Source: Bradyrhizobium niftali (lineage in GTDB: Bacteria; Pseudomonadota; Alphaproteobacteria; Rhizobiales; Xanthobacteraceae). From it: DNA of 64,000 bases. The DNA lies in the NCBI RefSeq assembly GCF_004571025.1, contig NZ_SPQT01000002.1, positions 124,001 through 188,000 of the forward strand, given 5' to 3'. The notes beneath the pieces were generated by a model. The model made no database searches and was not told the origin of the DNA. It worked only from the letters and a program-made list of their open reading frames with translations. The position numbers and the translations under genes were made by a program. This document shows positions 16,404-25,339 of the stretch, one piece after another (position 1 is the stretch's first letter; each line of letters begins with the position of its first letter).

Positions 16404-17562
16404 TCAACGCGCGCTGAAGGTGAGGCCGGCGCGCTCCTTGAGACGCTCGCGCAACGCCGGCCCCATCAGCGCGCCCGGCGTCCAGATGCCGCCCTCGCCC
16501 TGCACGTCGTGCACGAGGCAGAGAGCGCTTTCGGCGATCATCTTGCTGGTCGAGCCGTAGCCCGGATCGCGGTCGCCCGTGACCACTGCCTCGACCCGTC
16601 CGCCATCCGGCAGTTCGCCCAGGAAGAGAATATCGTAGAAGCCCTTCTCGCGCTCTTCCCGAGTCGGGCCTGCACCGGCTTTGAGACCGCCGGTCCCGAG
16701 CAGGGAAAATATGGTGGCGAAGGTCTCCGTCGTCACGCGACCGATTTCCCCAAATCCCGGCGCGACCATCATCTCGTCGTAAACGAAGTCCCTGCCGTAG
16801 GGATGACCCAACAGGAAATTCGTGCGGTGCACATTCTTGGTGTTAATCGGCGCCATGGGGAACGGCACGAGCCACACGGTCGTATTCGGGGATAAGGCCC
16901 GACGGCTGAGACGGCCCGGTAAACCCCGGCGTCAACGCGAAGGGATCGGTCAGCAGCCGGATCAGGGCCGGGTCGCGCGCGGCGGCGGCCAACGTCGCCT
17001 GAGCGCTCGCCGCGGTGCCGCCAGACATGCCGCCTTTCACCTTGCGCAGGCGGGCTTTGACCCGCCGCGCCGGGCGTCTGAATTTCTCGCGCGCCTTCTC
17101 CTGCAAGATGAGCACGCCGAGATCGAAGGGGATGGAATCGAAGCCGCAGGAGAAAACGATGCGCGCGCCGGTCCGTTTCGCCTCTTCGTGATGGGCGTCG
17201 ATCATGCGCCGCATCCAAGCCGGTTCGCCGCATAGATCGACATAGCCGGTGCCCGTGGCCGCGCAGGCCGCCACAAGCTCGGGGCCGTAAAGCTGATAAG
17301 GCCCGACCGTCGTGATAATTACGGCCGCACGCTCGCACATCGAACGTAGGCTGGCCGGCTCGCCGGCATCCGCCCTCACCAAAGGCAAATCGTCTGGTGC
17401 GCCGATGTCGGCACGCACCTTCTGGAGCTTGTCGGTCGAGCGTCCCGCGATCGCCCAGGACGGAGCATCGCCGCCGCGATAGGACGTCGCCAGGTATTCG
17501 GCGACGAGACGGCCGGTGTAACCCGTCGCGCCATAGACGATGAGGTCGAAGTCCCGCTTCAC
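16404..17562 (-). pseudogene. Saccharopine dehydrogenase-like (trans-acting enoyl reductase type), one frameshift
   Basis: The gene starts at GTG 17562 behind an AGGAGG site. It encodes a Rossmann N-terminus (DLIVYGATGYTGRLVAEYL), then VITTVGPYQLYG and YVDLCGEPAW, typical of the saccharopine dehydrogenase/enoyl reductase family. After GLIPEYDR (near 16885) the frame changes. The second frame carries the C-terminal 150 residues without loss (VPFPMAPINTKNVHRTNFLL through ALRERLKERAGL). Together they give one normal-length protein of about 385 residues. A single-base indel near 16878-16890 therefore inactivates it, or it is a sequencing error. Function in this strain is unknown. Confidence 0.8.
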
Positions 17563-18247
17563 GACGTTGGTCCTCCTCGAGACCCGGGAGAGCGCTATCC
17601 CTTACTCGGACCGGTCTTCCGCCAGCTGGATCGCACCAGCTTGCCTGGCGCGCTCATTCGATCACCTCGTCGGCGCGGGCCGAGCAGGCGCCTAAGAGGT
17701 GGGGATGCCATGCCATTTTGCGCTGTCCCGGCGCCCGGCGAGGACACGAGGACGCGCAGCAAGTGCCATTCGAGGGGGCAGCCGCATTCATTGAACCGTC
17801 CCATCGCGTTTGACGGAAGATACCACAGTTCCTGTCTTGGGGCGCGCAACGTCCGGTTGGAGTCAATATGCCATTTTGACCGCGCGGGCGAGCCACTTCC
17901 GGTCTCCCCTCGACAAGCGGACAGTTTCCGGGCCGGTTGGCATGTCCTAAACGGGCCAACACCGGAAGAACTCAGGTGAGCAAGTCTCGTCCGAGCGCTC
18001 GGGAGCAGACATCGAGGCGGCCGAGGAGTCGATCGGTGTCGCAAAAGCGACGCAGCACTGACGGGTCGGATCGCGGGAGCCGAAGCCTCGTGTTGCCCCG
18101 GAAGCAGACTTGAAGGAGAAGGGGCGAACGCGACTCCGGCAGCAGCCGCAGGGTCCTCGTGATGCCGCCAGTCAAAATCGCACATGCGCAGCAAATGCAG
18201 CCGCACGCGGCGGTCTCAGATACGAAACCTGCTGATAGGGATCGGCT
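17563..18247. other. Gene-free stretch downstream of the thioredoxin-like gene
   Basis: About 685 bp. Open frames exist on both strands, including one of about 200 codons on the minus strand, but their products are Arg/Pro/Ser-rich, lack any recognisable domain and overlap each other. I treat them as chance frames in GC-rich DNA. No RNA gene, repeat copy or insertion sequence was recognised here. Confidence 0.4.
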
Positions 18248-18802
18248 TCATTCGTCCTTCCATTTGATCGAGCAGCCAATAGACGCCTTTTGGTCAGCCG
18301 GCGCCAGACCGGTGGTCGCAATCGCGTGCATGGCCTCGACAAGCTCTCGGGGCGCCCCCGCGCGAGGCTGAGTTGTGCGCCCTTCGTCGAGCCGGCCGCG
18401 ATACTTGAGCTTGCGGTCGGCATTGTAACCGAAGAAGTCCGGCGTACAGACCGCCCCATACGCCCGAGCGACTGTCTGGGTCTCGTCGTGGAGATATGGA
18501 AACGGGAAATCATGAGCCTTCGCGAAGCGCTTCATATTTTCAAACGAGTCTTCGGGATAGCTCGCCGCATCGTTCGAGCAAATCGCCGCAAAGCCTATGC
18601 TCTCCGACATCAGCACGCGGGCGTCCGAAACCATGCGGTCGATCACCGCTTTAACATAGGGACAATGGTTGCAGATGAAGACGACGACCGTGCCTTTTTT
18701 GCCCGCAACGTCGTCTAGTGCGTAAGTCTTGCCGTCGGTGGCCGGAAGCTGGAACACCGCCGCCGGCGTATCAAAAACGACTTGGGTAGCTGCTGTTGCC
18801 AT
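18248..18802 (-). CDS. Thioredoxin-fold redoxin (CxxC) protein
   Basis: The 184-residue protein starts at the ATG at 18802 behind a strong AAGGAGG site 8 nt away. An in-frame upstream extension to 18967 has no Shine-Dalgarno and looks non-coding. The AhpC/TSA-like redoxin fold shows FICNHCPYVK with Cys44 and Cys47, and CTPDFFGYNADRKLKYRGRLDE in the second half. This matches the cytoplasmic thioredoxin-family proteins that carry the N-H-C-P active site. A general disulfide or peroxide role is likely. No partner gene is adjacent. Confidence 0.85.
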   Translation of the reverse strand: MATAATQVVFDTPAAVFQLPATDGKTYALDDVAGKKGTVVVFICNHCPYVKAVIDRMVSDARVLMSESIGFAAICSNDAASYPEDSFENMKRFAKAHDFPFPYLHDETQTVARAYGAVCTPDFFGYNADRKLKYRGRLDEGRTTQPRAGAPRELVEAMHAIATTGLAPADQKASIGCSIKWKDE

Positions 18803-19073
18803 ATCGCACCTCCTTGTGCCCCAATATATGCTGACGACGGCCTGCTGGGGCACGGTTTCCAAAACCTGCTCGCCAGTCGCGTCGTTTTGGCCATACGTCA
18901 GCCATTTCCGGTCGACCCTTAACAACTGCCATTTGGACGAGCGCGGGAATTCGTCGGTGTCGGCCACGAACGGACGTTAGCACCTCCAATGCTCCGGCGC
19001 GTGGGGCGGCGACCATGATAAACTGCGGTCTAAAGCTTGTTCGTCCGGCGGCTCTGAATGATTGTCTCGACAC

Positions 19074-19916
19074 TCACCGCCGGCCGCGCTCCTGCGATTT
19101 TTTTTCGCCGATCAGACAGGGCACCCGGGGCTCTTTCTCGGCGGCTGGGACGATCCTGCTCTCTGGCTTGAGGCCCGCAACTTCGAGAACAAGCTTGGTC
19201 CGGATCGCTTCCTGGAATTTTTCGCGATCTTTGATCGTCATGATGAAGGCGCCCGGCCCGCCGATCACGCAGTCCTCGTAATAGAGATCGAGATTCTCAA
19301 TATCGGTCGTCGAGAGGGATGGCTCCTTCACCATGATCGGGAGGCCGTTGATAATAATGCCTTTCTCCAGGGCAGCGTCACGCGCGCCGGTTACGGGGGC
19401 TCCGTTGTTGTTCGGCCCATCGCCGGAAATGTCGATGACGCGCCGCAACCCGCGATACGGGCTCTCTTCGAACAGCTGCAGTGCGAAATTGATCGCACCG
19501 GAAATCGAGGTACTCGAACCTCGGCGAACCGGTGTTTTCATGATCTCGGCGGCCACTGCATCCGCCGATTCCGGGCCGTCGATCATGCGCCAGGGAACGA
19601 TGATCTTCTCGTCGCCCGACATCGACCACTCGAAATAGGTCACGGCCACCTTGCTGCCCGGAACGGCCCTCAACGCCTGCAGGAAGTCTTTCGAAACGAT
19701 GGCCTGTGCATAGCCCTCGCGCTGAATGGCAAGTTCGTCCATATCCATCGAATAGGAGACGTCGACGGCGATAGCGAGCTCGACATTGACGGGCTGTACA
19801 CTGTGGTTGGTGTCGGCGAATCGAGAGTTCGGGGCCGGCGCGGCAATGCCAGCAACATCACCTCCGACCATCGCCCCCGCAACAAGCACCGCCCCGACCG
19901 AGACACACCAGCGCAT
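19074..19916 (-). CDS. DUF1194 (von Willebrand factor A-like) exported protein
   Basis: The 280-residue protein has an N-terminal signal peptide (about residues 1-26) and a VWA-like domain. The MIDAS loop reads AIAVDVSYSMD (about 47-57). RRGSSTSISGAINFA and DISGDGPNNNG supply further MIDAS ligands. These are DUF1194 hallmarks. It is probably secreted to the periplasm; its partner is unknown. GGAGGG precedes the ATG at 19916. The C-terminal 20 residues are basic. It is monocistronic as far as seen. Confidence 0.85.
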   Translation of the reverse strand: MRWCVSVGAVLVAGAMVGGDVAGIAAPAPNSRFADTNHSVQPVNVELAIAVDVSYSMDMDELAIQREGYAQAIVSKDFLQALRAVPGSKVAVTYFEWSMSGDEKIIVPWRMIDGPESADAVAAEIMKTPVRRGSSTSISGAINFALQLFEESPYRGLRRVIDISGDGPNNNGAPVTGARDAALEKGIIINGLPIMVKEPSLSTTDIENLDLYYEDCVIGGPGAFIMTIKDREKFQEAIRTKLVLEVAGLKPESRIVPAAEKEPRVPCLIGEKKSQERGRR

Positions 19917-20574
19917 GGCGGCCCTCCCGTCCTTTCACGAGCATGGTGACACCCAAAACGCGCATCGAAAAGCGGAAACATGCAATTGCCGTTCACGTTC
20001 GCAGCAATCGAGGCTTGCTCTGGACGATGAGCAGAAGCCCGGAGCTGCCTCGTGCTTCCAGAAAGAGTCGGGTCGCGCCAACCCCAAAGGCTTTGCCTGT
20101 CACGGATGAGACTTCCCAGGTTCCAGTTAGCAAGATGACTGAGCAGGATCTCAATGCCCTCGTTGCCTGGTTGCGCACCATTCCGCCGATCGAATAGAGG
20201 TGATCTTCCGTCGAATGCCGAACGTCGCAGATGGGGTCGACGCTGACGCAGGACAGGGAAGAGATTAGGAAAGAACGGCGAGCGTAGCTTTCTAAGTCCC
20301 CAAAGGGGGCGGCACTCAAGGCGGCGAACGCGAGCGTCATACACGAGGCCGGCAGGACACGCGACGTGCTGAATCGCGACCCCGGAATCGTGCGGCGCAC
20401 TTTCGATAGAGAGTTAAGGGAATGCACGCGTTGTCCGCAAAATTACGGGACTCCCACCAAACTTAACCGTTCTGCTCAACGTTAATTCGTACCCGTTGTT
20501 GTTGATCGAGACGAAACTGGACACTCTTGTTGAGCATCGCATTGTTTGACTGTCGCGCCATGGTCTCGAAAGCA
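19917..20574. other. Degraded stretch between DUF1194 gene and a small zinc-motif gene
   Basis: About 660 bp without an intact gene. The only recognisable content is a possible cytochrome c C-terminal remnant at 20120-20197 (listed separately). Several short frames on both strands cross the area without domain content. Confidence 0.35.
20120..20197 (+). pseudogene. Possible C-terminal remnant of a cytochrome c gene
   Basis: The last 25 codons before the stop at 20195-20197 read VPVSKMTEQDLNALVAWLRT then IPPIE. This resembles the last helix of class I cytochromes c (x-L-T-x-x-D-L-x-A-L-V-A-W-L-R-x-L). No CxxCH haem site or upstream domain is present in frame; the preceding 60 codons look unrelated. 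The match is short, so this is tentative. Confidence 0.3.
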
Positions 20575-20742
20575 ATGAAACGAATGAAGCGGCCAAGGTT
20601 GAAAATCTCCGAAACGAAGTGTTCGGCATGCGGCGGCACGGGGCATGAGCCAGTTGAGCAACTGGAGGGCGGTCGCAGAATTTACCCGCCCAAGTGCAAG
20701 GTCTGCGAAGGCAAGGGCCGGGTGAAAGAGACCGCCAACTGA
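20575..20742 (+). CDS. Small protein with paired CxxCxGxG zinc motifs
   Basis: This encodes about 55 residues (start at 20575 or 20584; 20527 is also open). Two DnaJ-like half-motifs stand out: CSACGGTGHEP and, after an RRIYPPK link, CKVCEGKGRV. The four Cys could bind one zinc ion. I associate this arrangement (basic head, CxACxGTG, IYPPxCKxCxGKGR, short tail) with small uncharacterised rhizobial proteins. It has no operon partner; function unknown. Confidence 0.6.
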   Translation: MKRMKRPRLKISETKCSACGGTGHEPVEQLEGGRRIYPPKCKVCEGKGRVKETAN

Positions 20743-21087
20743 GGCGGGCGAACTCGACGAAGCGGTCTACGCCAACACCTCGCTGCGGCGACCCATACCG
20801 CGCATTGCTGAAATTCGGAGGTTCCGCTACTCCGCATTTTTTGGGAATGTTCCAATGGGCAAAGTGAGTATTGCGTTGGTGGTTGGCGGCATGGCTCTTG
20901 TTCTCGGTGGGCCTGATAGTTGCCCTTTCCCAGAAAGAGGGAGCCGCCCAAGGAATCGTTTGAAGAAGCCGGCTACGGCTCGAGCGGTGTCTTCGTGAGT
21001 TAGGCGATCTGGACAAAGCTCAGAGCCGTTGGAGCGTTAGCCGGTTTTACGAAGGTGAATAGTTTGTGTTGACGGGGCAGGCTAAAA

Positions 21088-21339
21088 TGAACAGCGACGA
21101 ACTTCAGATCAATTTCCAGGCGCCAGCGAATCTTCGTAAGTGGCCCTCGCGCGGCGGATTCAGGCCCATATGCCGTCGTTGATGGCACGCTAGATGACTG
21201 CATGCGAGAATTCATGGCGAAGCCCTTATCAGCGCGCCTTCTATACGAAATCCACTGCACGCCACAGCCGCCTCTAGTAACCGAAGTGTTATCTCACGAG
21301 CATGTCGTTGAGTTGGCGCGGCTGCGCGAGCTCCTGTGA
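21088..21339 (+). pseudogene. Small conserved hypothetical protein, frameshifted
   Basis: From the ATG at 21088 the first frame reads MNSDELQINFQAPANLRKWP up to GGFRP. A frame change near 21165 then leads to YAVVDGTLDDCMREFMAKPL, LYEIHCTP and EHVVELARLRELL before the stop at 21337-21339. The joined product (about 83 residues) looks like one continuous small rhizobial protein of unknown function. One lost base or two extra bases in the CAGGCCCATA region would explain the break. Confidence 0.5.
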
Positions 21340-21409
21340 TCGTTTCGTTTTCTCGACGGTCGTCATTACGGAAAAGCTATGTTAAAAGCCGCTCCTCTCG
21401 AAAGGAGCA

Positions 21410-21601
21410 ATGATTGTGAAGAAGGCAGCCAAGAAAGCCGTGAAGCGGCGCGAATGGACGAAGACAGACATCAAAGAACTCAAAGTCCACTCAAAAGCAC
21501 GCACGCCGGTTACCAAGATATCCAAATTGACGAAGCGCAGTATTGGTGCACTCCGCCAAAAGGCACTAGTCCTTGGAATTGGACTCGGACATCAGCGGTA
21601 G
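21410..21601 (+). CDS. Small basic HTH-like protein of unknown function
   Basis: The 63-residue protein has a good ribosome binding site (AAAGGAG, then ATG at 21410). A Lys/Arg-rich head (KKAAKKAVKRREWTKTDIKE) precedes a likely helix-turn-helix (ARTPVTKISKLTKRSIGALR then QKALVLGIGLG). It resembles the family of small rhizobial proteins with a W-T-x-x-D-I/V-x-x-L-K start and a R-x-x-G-A-x-x-Q-K-A turn. DNA binding is plausible from charge and helix pattern; no target is known. A hairpin lies 35 bp after the stop. Confidence 0.65.
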   Translation: MIVKKAAKKAVKRREWTKTDIKELKVHSKARTPVTKISKLTKRSIGALRQKALVLGIGLGHQR

Positions 21602-21635
21602 CCCATCGCGTGATATCGATAAACCGGGCAGAGTA

Positions 21636-21655
21636 GGGCGGCCCGAAAGCCGCCC
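21636..21655 (+). terminator. GC-rich hairpin downstream of the small basic protein gene
   Basis: GGGCGGC (21636-21642), loop CCGAAA, GCCGCCC (21649-21655): a perfect 7-bp stem with a 6-nt loop, 35 bp after the stop of the 63-residue gene. No T run follows, so it is either a weak intrinsic terminator or an mRNA 3'-end stabiliser. Confidence 0.45.
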
Positions 21656-22087
21656 CCTGAGCAGCTAAAGCATCCTTCGCCTTTCTGACTACCGGAACGA
21701 CAGTTGCGGGCAAGTCGGTCCGCAGCCGCGCAACTTCCGCCTACACGCGCGCGAGTCCAGTGGGATCGGCACCCTTTGCATCGATGCGGATATTCTGGGC
21801 ACGTTGGTGTCTCCACCGTCGCCGTTTAGCATCGACCGGCCATAACTGCTCGGGTCAGACGAGTGGGGCCGCTGGATGTCTCATGCGGTTCAAGATGCGA
21901 CCTCACGCGGAGGGCAGCTCTTGGCCGCGAAGCGGACCTGAATGTCGATAGACGGATTGTCCGGTGAGCGGTGCGAGCGATTACCCGACAGCTCGAAACA
22001 GGGGTTTCCTGATCATTGACGGTATCGGAAGTAAAGTGGTGCGAGTGTGAGTGGCGGCCCTGCGGCTAGGCACGCGCGTCCGGTTAA
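21656..22087. other. Gene-free stretch before repeat copy C
   Basis: About 430 bp without a supported gene on either strand. Short frames have no recognisable domains. Nothing resembling an RNA gene was found. Confidence 0.35.
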
Positions 22088-22448
22088 TCGATTGACTCCG
22101 ATACTTGCCGAAGTAACCATTCCTCCGAGCGATATGAATTTTCCTGTGGATTCAAGACCGAAAAGTTAGGGCGGCTATCCCGTCGGCATTTGATCGCCAG
22201 CCTTGAAACTTTGTGCTTGCAAATCAATGAGGTAATCTCGTCCTAAATGATTGAGTGGGAGTAGGGCTAGCGGCGGCCTTCGCGTAGTTTGGCGTATTTC
22301 GGGGCGCGTTCTCGTTCTCTTTTATTCGACGTCGAGGTGGTCGGCCGGAGTTGCATGCTTGGATTTAATCCGGCCGAAGCCGATATCCCAGTGTTCTTAC
22401 GCGGACGGCGTACTGCTGCGTATTTTAACGCGCAGAAAGGCAGGGCGT
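22088..22448 (+). repeat. Dispersed repeat, copy C
   Basis: The copy begins TCGATTGACTCCGATACTTG and keeps the core TTTTCCTGTGGATTCAAGAC and GATTGAGTGGGAGTAG (stop 22262-22264). The signature frame is open for about 55 codons from SIDSDTCRSN through CGFKTEKLGRLSRRHL and LCLQINEVISS before the first stop. The distal part (ACGCGGACGGCGTACTGCTG, then CGCGCAGAAAGGCAGG) aligns weakly with copies A and B, so the right end is approximate. It lies between the small-protein region and the minus-strand BKACE operon. Confidence 0.7.
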
Positions 22449-22568
22449 CTTCATCGCGAACTCGATCTCCTCACGGACATCGCGCTAGCTTTGGACAAGG
22501 CGTAGCCCCATTCGTTGCGTCCAGGTGCCTCAGACGCGAAACCTAGCCTGTCAGACTGGTCTTTTTGC

Positions 22569-23567
22569 TCATCGACCAGGGGTTTCCTCGGATATGTCGA
22601 GGACGACGTTTCCTACGACATCTCCGCGCTCTATCGTGTCGTGGGCTTCGTCGATCGCTTCGAGTGGCAAGTGGCGCGCTATGGCGTGGACCAACCGGCC
22701 TTCGCTCAGGATCTTGGTCAATTCGGCGATGCCGGCCAGTCGATCCGCGTCAGAAATATCATAGATCAGGAACAGGCGCAGCGTGATCGAGTTCTGCATC
22801 AGCCAGAGGCTGGGCAGAGCCGACTCGTTGGCCGACATGCCATACACCACGACCGTGCCGTGAGGACGAAGCAGTAGGGGATACAGCTTCGCGTTCGACG
22901 TCAGGTCGAGCTCAATGATTGTGTCGACGCCGCGCCCCTGGGTGATGTCTCTGACGCGCGCGCCGACATCCTCGGTCCTGTAGTTGACGACGTGATCCGC
23001 CCCGCCGCGCCTTGCATGCTCCGCCTTGGCGTCCCCGCTGACCGTTGTGATGACCGTGGCGCCGCGCAGCTTGGCCAACTGGATAGCATAGTGGGCGACC
23101 GATCCCGCGCCGCCGGCAACCAGCACGGTCGCGTGTTGATCGATGTTGGCAAGGCGAACGGCCTGGACCGCGGTCAGGGCAGGGATGCCGAGGCAGGCAC
23201 CCTCGTCGTAGCCGACATTGGCCGGCAGCGGCACCGCCTGCGCGCTCGGCAGCACGATGTATTCGGCCGCGGTGCCGTGCGGACGCTTCCATTGGCCGTT
23301 CCAGACCCATACGCGTTCGCCGACGCGATCGGCAACGCCGGGACCGACGGCGTCGATATCCCCGGCGCCGTCGCTATGCGGAATCACCAGCGGCGCGGCG
23401 AGCCCGCGGCCAAATCCGCCACGGCGAACCTTCCAGTCGGAAGGGTTAACGCCTGAGATCCGCAGCTTGACGCGGACTTCTCCCGGTCCCGGTGCTGGGG
23501 TCGGCTGTTCGCCGATCTGCAGGACCTCATGCGCCGGACCCTGCCGTGTATAGAATGCTGCGCGCAT
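22569..23567 (-). CDS. MDR-family quinone oxidoreductase/alcohol dehydrogenase-like protein
   Basis: The 332-residue protein has a GroES-like N-terminal domain (VKLRISGVNPSDWKVRRG, HSDGAGDIDAVG) and a Rossmann domain (VLVAGGAGSVAHYAIQLAKL, about residues 145-165). NADPH:quinone reductases normally carry a G-A-A-G-x-V-G at that loop, a minor variation here. No structural-zinc Cys cluster is present, so it belongs to the zinc-free quinone-reductase branch. AAAGG precedes the ATG at 23567. It is the last gene of the minus-strand operon, 44 bp after the SDR gene, and could reduce an enone or quinone intermediate. Confidence 0.85.
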   Translation of the reverse strand: MRAAFYTRQGPAHEVLQIGEQPTPAPGPGEVRVKLRISGVNPSDWKVRRGGFGRGLAAPLVIPHSDGAGDIDAVGPGVADRVGERVWVWNGQWKRPHGTAAEYIVLPSAQAVPLPANVGYDEGACLGIPALTAVQAVRLANIDQHATVLVAGGAGSVAHYAIQLAKLRGATVITTVSGDAKAEHARRGGADHVVNYRTEDVGARVRDITQGRGVDTIIELDLTSNAKLYPLLLRPHGTVVVYGMSANESALPSLWLMQNSITLRLFLIYDISDADRLAGIAELTKILSEGRLVHAIARHLPLEAIDEAHDTIERGDVVGNVVLDISEETPGR

Positions 23568-23611
23568 CGCTAGTACCTTTCAGTTGGATCATTCAAAGGC
23601 GAAAGCACGCC

Positions 23612-24352
23612 TCATTGCGCCGTCGCGCCGCCGTCGACTTTGAGGCTGGTGCCGGTGACGAGCCGGGCGGCGGGTGAGGCGAGGTAGACGACCGCTTCGG
23701 CGACGTCTTGCGGCTCGGCGACCCGCTTCAGCGGAATGGTGTCCATCGCAAACTGCCGATACGACGCATCTTGCAGGAATGGCGCAGTCATCGATGTCTC
23801 CACAATGGTCGGGGCGACGGCATTGACCCGGATGTCATGTGCGGCGAGCTCGATGGCCATCGCCTTGGTCAAGCCTTCGATGGCATGTTTGGTCATGCAA
23901 TAGACGCTGCGTTTGGCGGCTCCGACGTGACCCATCTGAGACGAGATGTGGATGATCGCGCCACCGCGTCGCCGTGCAATCATGGACCTGGCGACCGCCT
24001 GCGAAGTCTTGAACGCCGAGCGGACGTTGAACATGAGGAGTAGGTCGAGTGTCGCATCGTCGACTTCGTCGATGGCCTGAAGCCGATTGGTACCGGCATT
24101 GTTGACGAGTACGTCGATGTTGGAGTTCGACTCCAGCTCGCGCCAGAACGCCTGCTCGGTGACATCGGCCTGTCGGGTCTCGAGCCGGGGGCCTGCTTCC
24201 TCCTTGAGATCGTCGAGGTCGCGCCGGGTCCGGGCAACGGCCACGACGCGGGCGCCGGCCTGCGCGCTGGACAGCGCGCAGGCGCGGCCGATGCCGCGGC
24301 CGGCGCCGGTTACCAGCACAGTCAGGCCATTGAGTGGTGATGCACGGTCCAT
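23612..24352 (-). CDS. Short-chain dehydrogenase/reductase (SDR)
   Basis: The 246-residue classical SDR has an NAD(P) site TGAGRGIGRACAL (about residues 14-26), NNAGTN, the catalytic Ser in HISSQMGHVG and YCMTKHA as the YxxxK pair. A C-terminal VTGTSLKVDGGA strand is present. AAGGAG lies upstream of the ATG. It is located 60 bp after the BKACE gene in the same operon. It may interconvert a hydroxy and an oxo acyl intermediate that is fed to or from the beta-keto acid cleavage enzyme. Confidence 0.88.
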   Translation of the reverse strand: MDRASPLNGLTVLVTGAGRGIGRACALSSAQAGARVVAVARTRRDLDDLKEEAGPRLETRQADVTEQAFWRELESNSNIDVLVNNAGTNRLQAIDEVDDATLDLLLMFNVRSAFKTSQAVARSMIARRRGGAIIHISSQMGHVGAAKRSVYCMTKHAIEGLTKAMAIELAAHDIRVNAVAPTIVETSMTAPFLQDASYRQFAMDTIPLKRVAEPQDVAEAVVYLASPAARLVTGTSLKVDGGATAQ

Positions 24353-24412
24353 CAGAGGTCTCCTTGATTCATTCGGGGGAGTGCGCAGGCGTCTGTTGCT
24401 TGCCGCACCGCG

Positions 24413-25339
24413 CTAGAACGCCACGCGCGCCGCACCTTTGAGCGCGAGCATGTCCCTGGCTTCGTCGGCGCTTGCGACCTCCAGTCCGAGGCCCTCGATG
24501 ATCTTGCGGGCGAGGGTGACCTGCTCGGCATTGGATCGCGCCAGGCGGCCTTTGCCGGACCAAAGCGAATCCTCAAGCCCTACGCGGACGTGACCGCCCA
24601 TGGCGGCGGCCATTGCCGCAATTCGCATTTGTGCGGATCCTGCACCCAGCACCGACCAACGATACTGAGCGCCAAACAGCCGGTCGGCTGTCCGCTTCAT
24701 GTGCATCACGTCTTCGGGGTGGGTGCCGATGCCGCCGAGAATGCCGAACACCGACTGCACGAACAGCGGCGGACGCACCAGCCCTCGGTCAAGAAAATGC
24801 GCGAGATTGTAGAGATGCCCGATGTCGTAGCACTCGAACTCGAACCTTGTGTCGCTGCCGTAGCAAGTCTCTAGGATGTATTCGATGTCCTTGAACGAAT
24901 TGCGGAACACGAGATCGCGCGTTGCCTCCAGATGCTGGCGTTCCCACTCGAATTTGAAGTCGCTGTAACGGTCGAGCAGCTTGAACAGCCCGAAATTGAC
25001 CGAGCCCATGTTGAGCGAGGCGACTTCCGGCTTGAAGCGGGCCGCGGGTTGGACCCGCTCCTCGACCTTCATGTAGGGGCTGCCGCCGGTGGTGAGGTTG
25101 ATCACAGCTCCGCAGCGCTGCTTGAGGCGAGGCAGGAACCTGGCAAAGGCTTCCGGGTTCTGATCGGGCTTTCCGGTTTCGGGATCGCGCGCATGCAGAT
25201 GCAGGATGGCGGCTCCCGCCTCGCTGGCGGCGACCGCCTCGTCGATGATCTGATCCGGCGTGATCGGCAAATGGGGCGACATGGAAGGGGTGTGGATCGC
25301 CCCTGTGATGGCGCAGGTGATGATGACTTTCGACGTCAT
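24413..25339 (-). CDS. BKACE-family beta-keto acid cleavage enzyme (DUF849)
   Basis: The 308-residue protein has the BKACE motifs: IITCAITGAIHTPSMSP at the N-terminus, the Zn-binding HLHARDPETGKP, INLTTGG, ASLNMGSVNFG and GGHVRVGLEDSLW. Such enzymes condense a beta-keto acid with acetyl-CoA to give acetoacetate and a new acyl-CoA. The substrate varies between subfamilies, and this one is not assigned. Its ATG overlaps the stop of the CocE/NonD hydrolase gene (ATGA), so hydrolysis and keto-acid cleavage are probably successive steps of one pathway. Confidence 0.88.
   Translation of the reverse strand: MTSKVIITCAITGAIHTPSMSPHLPITPDQIIDEAVAASEAGAAILHLHARDPETGKPDQNPEAFARFLPRLKQRCGAVINLTTGGSPYMKVEERVQPAARFKPEVASLNMGSVNFGLFKLLDRYSDFKFEWERQHLEATRDLVFRNSFKDIEYILETCYGSDTRFEFECYDIGHLYNLAHFLDRGLVRPPLFVQSVFGILGGIGTHPEDVMHMKRTADRLFGAQYRWSVLGAGSAQMRIAAMAAAMGGHVRVGLEDSLWSGKGRLARSNAEQVTLARKIIEGLGLEVASADEARDMLALKGAARVAF

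Noticed and set aside
17595..18206. 203-codon frame on the minus strand
   Set aside because: Low-complexity Arg/Ser/Pro-rich product, no family resemblance, overlapping open frames on the other strand; no ribosome binding site seen.
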